Source: CAYWBI01 sp964456445
GTDB taxonomy: Bacteria; Calditrichota; Calditrichia; Calditrichales; J004
Assembly (NCBI GenBank): GCA_964456445.1
Contig: CAYWBI010000145.1
Span: forward strand, 1-9,954
Direction: 5' to 3'
Length of the DNA stretch: 9,954 nucleotides
Under the pieces are notes generated by a model. That model was not told the origin of the DNA and searched no databases. It worked only from the letters and a program-made list of their open reading frames with translations. The position numbers and the translations under genes were made by a program. Position 1 is the stretch's first letter. Each line of letters opens with the position of its first letter. Positions 1-5,884 of the stretch are shown here, piece after piece.

Positions 1-58
1 AATTACGCCGGTTTTAAAAAAACAAGCAAGTAAATTTAATTAAAATCTTTTAACTGTA

Positions 59-124
59 AACATACAAGGCACTAAGACGCTAAGTTTTTTATGATTTTCT
101 TTGCGTATTCGCGCCTTTGCGGTT
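59..124. repeat. Imperfect intergenic inverted repeat, dispersed-repeat type
   Basis: Two arms of 26 nt (59-84 and 99-124) flank a T-rich 14-nt loop. Against the reverse complement of the right arm, 18 of 26 positions match. The left arm contains AAGGCACTAAGACGCTAAG and the right arm contains CTTTGCG and CCTTTGCGGTT. From memory, repeats of the CACTAAGAC(A/G)CTAAG...CTTTG(C/T)GGTT type are scattered between genes in many FCB-group and other environmental genomes; I cannot verify copy number from one window. It lies about 120 bp downstream of the YCII-like gene and has no coding content. The arms are diverged, so it may be an old copy. Confidence 0.5.
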
Positions 125-241
125 ATTTATAACACATTATATGGCTGTAGGCTATCATGAATCCATTCTTGTTTTTATACAGCTGAATAGTAACCTTTTT
201 TAAAAAGTTTTCCAGCCCTGTCATAATGCCGATAAATTGTG

Positions 242-569
242 CTACATTGGAACCGGCATAAGCTCAAATATGTCGATTGAATAGTTGCCCTTGCCTTCGC
301 TTAGAAAAGGGTGGTTTTTGGTTAGTGCTTTTGCACCTGCCATGTCCCCGGCTTCGATGATGGAATAGCCGTTCAGCAGAGAAGCGGTGCCCTCTGAACC
401 ATCGTCAACCATCAATATACCATTTGCCATGGGGTTGCCTATGTCAAGCAGGGCGCCGCCTACATCTTCCACCCAGTCTTTCCAGGCCTGCATTATGCCC
501 TGAATCTGCTTCTGAGACATATCCGACATATCCGTTGGGTCCCTTATACAAAATAATAAATTTGGCCAT
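242..569 (-). CDS. YCII-related domain protein, frameshifted near its start
   Basis: This is a small cytoplasmic protein of the YCII-related (dimeric alpha+beta barrel) superfamily; no reaction is established for this subgroup. The long helix QIQGIMQAWKDWVEDVG, the segment ALLDIGNPM, the strand NGYSIIEAGD, the motif KNHPFL with a conserved His, and the acidic tail ending ELMPVPM are typical. The natural start is the ATG at 569, 8-9 nt behind an AAGGTG ribosome binding site, reading MAKFIILYKGP. After that proline codon the frame is wrong, and the rest (TDMSDMSQ onwards) continues in another frame. Removing one base, or adding two, near 535-539 restores about 108 residues. An uninterrupted frame from a GTG at 580 exists, but it replaces the family-like N-terminus with unrelated residues and lacks a well-placed ribosome binding site. 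The lesion may be a real mutation or a sequence error. Confidence 0.75.
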
Positions 570-890
570 GATTTTTTCACCTTTGATTTTAGTAAACCCT
601 CATTAAATTCTATTTAACTAATACATCTGTTGTTATATTCCCCATAGATGCATCGATTGATAAAAGTGGAAAACACATGTTTATTACGGATGGGCAGATA
701 AAAATAATTGTGTGGGTAATTTTGTGTAAAAAAAGCAGAGATATGAAAAAATGCTCTATAATTGGAATATATTGCTTAGGTACTTAAAAAAATTCATGAG
801 GACTAAACATGCGGGTAAAGTCGGTATAACTTTTAAGGGCTAAGAACAAAACCGCTAATAGAAACCGCAGAATCCAATTTTTACAGGATA
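570..890. other. AT-rich intergenic gap, no gene seen
   Basis: This gap separates the start of the YCII-like gene from the end of the barrel-protein gene. It is AT-rich and contains no open frame with a credible start. It includes an 8-bp palindrome GATGCATC (647-654) and two copies of AAACCGC about 17 bp apart (849-872 region), neither of which I can assign a role. The promoter of the YCII-like gene must lie in its left part, but I see no convincing -35/-10 pair. I also see no clear intrinsic terminator for the barrel gene. Confidence 0.6.
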
Positions 891-2243
891 TCAGTAAACA
901 ATCTTAAACGTGGCGGCTGTGTAAAATCCATCGGCTTGCATGGGCAATACGGCATTCATTAGGGCGTAAGAGACATCAAAGGAAATTATTCCCACGTGGA
1001 TACCGCTGCCAAGCGCCCACATCGTTTTGTCAGCGCCTTCAAACGAAACACCGGAACGGATGGGTAGCCAGGAAAATGGCTTGTATTCCATGCCAAAGCC
1101 AAACCGGGCCGTTTTACTTGCATTCATATCATTTGAAAAATTTTGACGCCAATTGGAGGTCAAGCTTAAATTTGACAAAAGACGTAAACTTAGCCCCATC
1201 TGCAAGCGAACGGGTAGAGGCGTTGAAAACGCATCACTTGCTGCATAGCTTTTTGTTTCTTTTAAATTTTTCCCCGATAAACCGTCAACTGAACCGGAAT
1301 CATAGCGGGTATAAGTAAGCATCCGGGTATTGCCCGTCCAGTTGATACCGGCAAACAAGTTGCTCAGTGACATCGAAAAATTCCAGGCCCGTTTAAAGCG
1401 GATACTGCTTCCCAGATCGAGGCCAAAACCACTCCCGGCCAATGACCCGGAAGTTATATCGGATGTCCGCGCCTGCATTTGTGCCCGGTACACCAGGCCC
1501 TGTCCATCGGCCACACGGCGGATTTGCACATCGGATGCCATGGTACGCGCATAGGCCAGACCTGCATAGTAGTTGACGTTAAATCCTACCGCAATATGCG
1601 AGACCCAATATTTATGTCTGTTCAAGCGAAACAGGTGACTCGATGCAAAGGATAATTTCGCGGCGCTGAAAACAGTTCCCCGGATAATATCACTTTCATG
1701 GAAGGTATAGTTTTTGTCGAAATTTTCACCAAACAAAAAAATGTCCAAGGCATTTCCGGCCTTTATCTTCCCTGTTGCATTTCCGATCAATTGAACGCCG
1801 AAACCATACGGTCCTATAACCAGGCCAAAAAGATTTGTATTGACCCCTGCGTCAAACTGCATGCCGTCCGGGCCAACCTTGGCAAGCAGGGCATTCTTGT
1901 CCGCATCCGACCATTCGCCATGATGACCTTCGATGCTGAAAAAACGGTTATAATCCGCCAATGAGAAGGACGAATTTGAAAATGCCGTATTTACGGACAG
2001 AAAATTAATCTCAACGCGGTTCGGGCGATACATCGATAAGTTGGCGGGATTCCAGAATATGGCTTCAATACCGCGCGCCATGCTTGTGGCATTACCGGCA
2101 AGACCCAAACTGAAGCCATCAAGGTTCTGTGCCGGAACGGCGCTTGTCAGGATCGATAAAGCGAGCAGGAAAGCGTTATAGTAACCCTTGCCTTGCTTTA
2201 ACTCCATGCGTCTTAAAACCCCCCGTATCATCTTAAAACGCAT
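891..2243 (-). CDS. Outer-membrane beta-barrel protein, PorV/FadL/TraF-like, unnamed
   Basis: This is a predicted outer-membrane barrel of 450 residues. It has a signal peptide with hydrophobic core at about 24-35 and likely cleavage after the VPA at 36-38. The mature start carries LGLAGNATSMARGIEAIFWNPANL (47-69, shown as pieces: LGLAGNA, MARGIEAIFWNPANL), the small-residue and WNPA motif common to PorV/PorQ, FadL and TraF-like barrels of the FCB group. The remainder alternates amphipathic strands and turns and ends in a terminal tyrosine (FKIVY), as barrel proteins usually do. The first ATG overlaps the end of the upstream lipoprotein gene by 11 nt, implying translational coupling. ATGs at 2231 and 2207 are alternative starts, and the one at 2207 gives the most ordinary signal peptide. 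Substrate and role are unknown; transport of a hydrophobic ligand, or a scaffold role like PorV, would be guesses. Confidence 0.75.
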   Translation of the reverse strand: MRFKMIRGVLRRMELKQGKGYYNAFLLALSILTSAVPAQNLDGFSLGLAGNATSMARGIEAIFWNPANLSMYRPNRVEINFLSVNTAFSNSSFSLADYNRFFSIEGHHGEWSDADKNALLAKVGPDGMQFDAGVNTNLFGLVIGPYGFGVQLIGNATGKIKAGNALDIFLFGENFDKNYTFHESDIIRGTVFSAAKLSFASSHLFRLNRHKYWVSHIAVGFNVNYYAGLAYARTMASDVQIRRVADGQGLVYRAQMQARTSDITSGSLAGSGFGLDLGSSIRFKRAWNFSMSLSNLFAGINWTGNTRMLTYTRYDSGSVDGLSGKNLKETKSYAASDAFSTPLPVRLQMGLSLRLLSNLSLTSNWRQNFSNDMNASKTARFGFGMEYKPFSWLPIRSGVSFEGADKTMWALGSGIHVGIISFDVSYALMNAVLPMQADGFYTAATFKIVY

Positions 2244-4311
2244 TGGGGTCCACTTTCACTTTAAATCGTAGCACCGGCTCGTATTGCAGGGCATCACTGT
2301 TTTTAAAACGGGCCGGTGCAGTTGTTTGGGGCAGGATTACCTGCGCTCCATAATAGACTGGGACGGTTTCAAATATATGTATTTGCTTTGACGTCAAATT
2401 TATACTTTGCTCACCGGAAGTTGAGGCAATAACAACCCCGTTGCTATTTTGCTCTCCGGGTTCAATGCCGATGTCAATGATTGTCTTTTTGGTGGAGTCG
2501 CTGATGACATCGCTGTATAGGTTACTCGAATCCCGGCTTACAAAAAGCTTTAGATGGGCGCCAATTGGAAAATGGTTAAAGGTTGTGAGTGTTGCACGCA
2601 TCGCCGTTAAATTGGCCGCAATTTTATTTCTGCTTTCGCTGTCAATATCCGAATCGTTAATGGCTGATTTTTCTACCTGATATTGAAGCGGTTCATCCAA
2701 TTTTATCGTTAACGGGGATTCAATTTTATAATCTACCCAAAAGGCGTCGCCAATAGCTATAAGACCATCGCCGCCAATGGTTGCATGTCCCGTGATCTTT
2801 AAATCTGTAGGCATGATCGACATTAGATCAACGATGTTCGGGGCGCTGCTTTCACGGTCCAGGATAAGGCTGGTTGGGTTGGGATTGTTACCGCCCTTCA
2901 CGGTTTTATTAACATGGATGTCAATACTGTCGGTAATCATTCCCGTTTGGGTGTCACGATGATACCCAATTACATTAATTGCCAGATCGATCCCCATATC
3001 AAATTTCGAATGAAAATTCATGGTCATAACCAAATCGGGCAGGGTAAATTTCCCGGTAAGTTTACTAAAATCAAAAAGATCACTTTGGGTTACCGCCGGA
3101 ATGGCTATGTCGCGAGGGGCCAGATATCCTTCCACCGTGCTAAAAAATAGTGTGTCCATTACCACGTTTACACTCAGAGAGTCATCCGCGGAAAGGAGTA
3201 CGTTGTTAAGCGTGGAATCGGTAACGGCCTGAATCTGGTATTGAATAGAATCCAATATCTCTCCAGGATAATCGTTGTTTTGCAGTATGTACTGCTGTAA
3301 ATCCAATTCAATATTTTTTATTTGCCGGGCCCCAACCCGGAAAGATGACACTAAATTTGCGCCGCTCTGCGTTTTAAAATTCGGCAATATGATTGAAAAA
3401 TTACCCGTAAGGTTCATGTGGTTATACACGGCAAAATGCAGTTTGCCTTTTTGTACCCTGGCACGACGGATAGCAAGTTCACTTACAACAACGGGGGCAT
3501 TGTTGTCGTAAGTGAAGCTTTGCTCCGGCACCCTGGCAGACGCACTGATTACTTTTATATTGGACATAACAACCTCCGTATAAAAGCTGCTGTTTATATC
3601 ATCCTGCGTCAGGGTTTGTGCGCTATCCGTTCCGGCAATTGGAATGAGGTATTGTAGTTGAATGTTGTTCGATATGGTTTTTCCCGCAAGGTTTACCTGT
3701 TGAGATTCCAGTGTCGTTCCCTGTGGTATCGGGCCGTTAAAATAAATGGTATCAATCAAACCGCTGTCCACATCGGCAATGCGTGCCAGATCGCTTATGA
3801 TAATCTTCATTCCACCGCCAATACCAAGGATAAGATCATTATGGAATTTTACACTAAAAGTCCCCTGGGAAATGTTCATCTCCTGAAATTCATCGAAGGT
3901 TACCGTGCGTGGGTCCGGTGTTAGGCTAAAAGGCGCCAACTTGGGAAATAGCGTGCCGACCTGCGGATTGTAATCCGCAAAAATCTCGGAGAAGGTTTCC
4001 CCCCGTGTCACCTTGGGTTGTGGTTTCTTAACCATAAAAATACCCAGTTTATTGGCAAAATGCTGATCGTTCCCTTTAAAACTTAAATCGCCGGGGTCAA
4101 TTGTTTGTTTTTCGCTACTGTCCTGCACCGTATAATAATTTGTACCCAACGAATCTTTTAAATTGGAATTTTGCAATAAATCATTAAGGGTAACGCTGCC
4201 TCCGCTCAGGCTTAACTGCCATTCCGTATTCCATTTTGGTAGTTGCGGGTCATTAATGGAACATGCCGTTAAGCCTATCAGGAAGGCAAGAAAAATTGAC
4301 ATCCGTGTCAT
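2233..4311 (-). CDS. Large outer-membrane lipoprotein of unknown function, partner of barrel gene
   Basis: This is a secreted lipoprotein of about 692 residues that I cannot name. The N-terminus MTRMSIFLAFLIGLTAC is a lipoprotein signal with lipobox LTAC. The residue after the lipidated Cys is Ser, with no Asp retention signal, so outer-membrane location is likely. The mature part begins LPKWNTEWQLSLSGGSVTLNDLL, which resembles in style the N-termini of uncharacterised lipoproteins of Ignavibacteria and Calditrichota (recall only). The rest is rich in beta-strand-like segments, Ser, Thr and Asp, with no enzyme motif and no transmembrane helix. I prefer the ATG at 4311 because AAGGA lies 8 nt upstream; an ATG at 4320 adds three residues, but the AAGG abuts it. 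The stop codon lies inside the start of the barrel gene, so the two are almost certainly one operon. Confidence 0.75.
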   Translation of the reverse strand: MTRMSIFLAFLIGLTACSINDPQLPKWNTEWQLSLSGGSVTLNDLLQNSNLKDSLGTNYYTVQDSSEKQTIDPGDLSFKGNDQHFANKLGIFMVKKPQPKVTRGETFSEIFADYNPQVGTLFPKLAPFSLTPDPRTVTFDEFQEMNISQGTFSVKFHNDLILGIGGGMKIIISDLARIADVDSGLIDTIYFNGPIPQGTTLESQQVNLAGKTISNNIQLQYLIPIAGTDSAQTLTQDDINSSFYTEVVMSNIKVISASARVPEQSFTYDNNAPVVVSELAIRRARVQKGKLHFAVYNHMNLTGNFSIILPNFKTQSGANLVSSFRVGARQIKNIELDLQQYILQNNDYPGEILDSIQYQIQAVTDSTLNNVLLSADDSLSVNVVMDTLFFSTVEGYLAPRDIAIPAVTQSDLFDFSKLTGKFTLPDLVMTMNFHSKFDMGIDLAINVIGYHRDTQTGMITDSIDIHVNKTVKGGNNPNPTSLILDRESSAPNIVDLMSIMPTDLKITGHATIGGDGLIAIGDAFWVDYKIESPLTIKLDEPLQYQVEKSAINDSDIDSESRNKIAANLTAMRATLTTFNHFPIGAHLKLFVSRDSSNLYSDVISDSTKKTIIDIGIEPGEQNSNGVVIASTSGEQSINLTSKQIHIFETVPVYYGAQVILPQTTAPARFKNSDALQYEPVLRFKVKVDPNAF

Positions 4312-4363
4312 TTGCCTCATCCTTGTGTTTTTCTCTGTACATTATCTTCGGTGCGGACATATC

Positions 4364-4394
4364 GGTCATGACGGGAAATATTTTCCCCATGACC
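4364..4394. promoter_or_regulatory. Strong inverted repeat upstream of lipoprotein operon, candidate operator
   Basis: GGTCATG (4364-4370) and CATGACC (4388-4394) are perfect 7-bp arms. Inside them GGGAAA (4373-4378) and TTTCCC (4382-4387) form a further perfect 6-bp arm pair around TAT. As a hairpin this is 13 bp with a 2-nt bulge; as duplex DNA it is a nested palindrome. It lies 53-83 bp upstream of the lipoprotein start and 166 bp upstream of the GSCFA gene. That position suggests a binding site for a dimeric regulator or a structured 5' leader. No gene runs into it on either strand, so a terminator is unlikely. Confidence 0.5.
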
Positions 4395-4500
4395 ATTAAA
4401 TAATAAATTGTTGTTTTTTTTTCTTGTCTAACCCGTATAAATACTTCATATTAAAGCAGCTTCTATTTCATTAAACCAGAATATATAATTTTTATCATTA

Positions 4501-4537
4501 GGGAAATATTTTCACAATATGGTCAATATTTTACCAT
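4501..4537. promoter_or_regulatory. Second copy of GGGAAATATTTTC plus ATGGT/ACCAT arms upstream of GSCFA gene
   Basis: The 13-mer GGGAAATATTTTC at 4501-4513 is identical to 4373-4385. It is followed by ATGGTCAATATTTTACCAT, which contains a 5-bp inverted repeat (4519-4523 with 4533-4537). The motif ATGGTCA (4519-4525) also occurs on the other strand at 4389-4395. This copy is 23-59 bp upstream of the GSCFA start, so one regulator could bind at both ends of the divergent region. A TATAAT at 4484-4489 could be a -10 box for the GSCFA gene, but I see no matching -35. Confidence 0.4.
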
Positions 4538-4559
4538 CGGATTAAAATTAAGGTGTTAA

Positions 4560-5534
4560 ATGCAATTCAGGACTCATTTATCTTCCCGCCTTGCGCCATT
4601 TCAATTCACGCATCGTGACCCCTTGTTCACGATCGGTTCATGTTTTGCCGAGAACATGGCGCAAAAACTTAAACGATATAAATTTCAGGTGTTGAGCAAT
4701 CCCTTTGGCGTCAATTATAATCCGGCTTCGGTTTTATCGACCATTTCCATGTTGATAAATAAAACCCCATTTTCGGAACAGGCACTGATTCGGAGCAACA
4801 CTGTCTGGTATAGTTTATACCATGATTCCTGTGTTCACGCGGATGACAAGAATGCCATACTTGAAATTATTGCCGATGGCCGAACCTCGGCCCGTGCTTT
4901 TTTAAAAGAATCCCGGGTTTGGCTGGTTACCTATGGCACAGCATGGGTTTATATAGAAAAACAAACGGATGAAATTGTAGCGAATTGTCATAAATTGCCA
5001 GCGGATTATTTTATCCGACGTCGATTGACCGTGGATGAAGTTGCCGACTGTACACGGAAAATCATCCAATTGGCAAAGGGGGTTCATCCGGCGATAAAAC
5101 TGGTTTTTAGCGTAAGCCCGCTGCGAAATTTAAAGGATGGCTTTCATGAAAACCAGTTGAGCAAGGCAGCGCTTTTGTTGGGTCTTGAAAAAGCATTGGA
5201 AGAAAGCAGGGAAGCGGCCCTTTATTTCCCGGCTTATGAAATTTTGTTGGATGATTTACGGGACTACCGTTTTTATAAGGAGGATATGCTTCACCCCTCG
5301 TCGCAGGCGATCGATTACCTCTGGTCACATTTTGCATCACGTTTCCTAAGCGCTGAGGAACAACAGATCATCCGGGAAATCGAAGCGGTCTTAAAAGCCC
5401 TGGCACATCGCCCGATCAACCCGGATTCCGATAGCCATAAAAGTTTTTTAAGGAAGACCAGGAAACAAATCGAAGGCATCCAATTCAAATATCCGTTTAT
5501 AGATTTTACGAGTGATCTCCGGAAGGGAGATTAA
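4560..5534 (+). CDS. GSCFA-family SGNH/GDSL-like hydrolase domain protein
   Basis: This is a full-length GSCFA-family protein (324 residues). The family, mostly from Bacteroidota and relatives, is related to SGNH/GDSL esterases and its substrate is not established. The signature GSCFA is at 26-30, with Ser27 as the probable nucleophile. Further family blocks are YGTAWVY (125-131), NCHKLPADYF (142-151), SVSPLRNLKDGFHENQLSKA (184-203), YFPAYEI (222-228) and DYRFYKEDMLHPS (235-247). In the last block Asp242 and His245 fit the catalytic D-x-x-H of SGNH enzymes. No signal peptide is seen, so a cytoplasmic protein is likely. AAGGTG lies 4 nt before the ATG. The gene is divergent from the lipoprotein/barrel operon and is followed by a terminator, so it is probably monocistronic. 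Acting on an acyl or acetyl ester of an envelope polymer is a guess from the fold. Confidence 0.9.
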   Translation: MQFRTHLSSRLAPFQFTHRDPLFTIGSCFAENMAQKLKRYKFQVLSNPFGVNYNPASVLSTISMLINKTPFSEQALIRSNTVWYSLYHDSCVHADDKNAILEIIADGRTSARAFLKESRVWLVTYGTAWVYIEKQTDEIVANCHKLPADYFIRRRLTVDEVADCTRKIIQLAKGVHPAIKLVFSVSPLRNLKDGFHENQLSKAALLLGLEKALEESREAALYFPAYEILLDDLRDYRFYKEDMLHPSSQAIDYLWSHFASRFLSAEEQQIIREIEAVLKALAHRPINPDSDSHKSFLRKTRKQIEGIQFKYPFIDFTSDLRKGD

Positions 5535-5558
5535 AGCTCATTGCGGAGAAATGAGAAC

Positions 5559-5608
5559 AAGGGCAGGAATAAGCCGCGCCTTGGTATTTCTGCCTTGATG
5601 GTTTTTTT
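5559..5608 (+). terminator. Intrinsic terminator after GSCFA gene
   Basis: AAGGGCAGGAATA (5559-5571) pairs with TATTTCTGCCTT (5585-5596), giving 12 base pairs with one bulged G and one G-T pair around a 13-nt loop. GATGG and a run of seven Ts (5602-5608) follow. It starts 25 nt after the GSCFA stop codon. The T-run is on the plus-strand side, so it serves the GSCFA gene and not the minus strand. Confidence 0.75.
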
Positions 5609-5884
5609 CTGCACTTGGCAAACCTCCCGAATTTCAAAAACATACCGCATAGAATATCTCCCATAAATATTTGTTCTGACCAATATACTGCATTAGATTT
5701 CCACTGTATTTGTGTTTGAATAAAACGGCCACTTCTTATTAAAGAATATCCTGCTTTGGTTCGGATAACTTTATCACCGGATGCATTGTTGCCATAAAGG
5801 GATCGGCCTTACGGCGAATATGCTTTTCATTTATAATATTGGACAGACTTCAGCTAATGCTACTTACAGACAAGGGGGTTCATA
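5609..5884. other. Intergenic region upstream of TonB-dependent receptor gene
   Basis: I see no gene here. The gap must contain the receptor promoter, yet no clean TTGACA/TATAAT or Bacteroidota TAnnTTTG/TTTG pair stands out. Its last part reads without stops from about 5778 to 5884 in one frame and ends in sequence giving ANATYR. This resembles the DATYK end of the short repeat-derived frame near 9130 and shares the 12-mer ATGCTACTTACA (5857-5868). I read this as the degenerate edge of a dispersed repeat. The receptor ribosome binding site, AAGGGGG, is at 5872-5878. Confidence 0.4.

Noticed and set aside
242..580. YCII-like gene starting from the GTG at 580
   Set aside because: The resulting N-terminus is unlike the family. 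The ATG at 569 has the ribosome binding site and encodes the expected first strand in another frame.
1698..1964. 88-codon plus-strand open frame, and similar ones at 2914-3150 and 3658-3924
   Set aside because: They are antisense to the barrel and lipoprotein genes, whose signal peptides and barrel or lipobox features show which strand is coding.
4364..4422. Hairpin followed about 20 nt later by a run of nine Ts, resembling an intrinsic terminator
   Set aside because: The T-run is too far from the stem, and no gene is transcribed into this point on the plus strand, since both neighbours start by diverging from this region.
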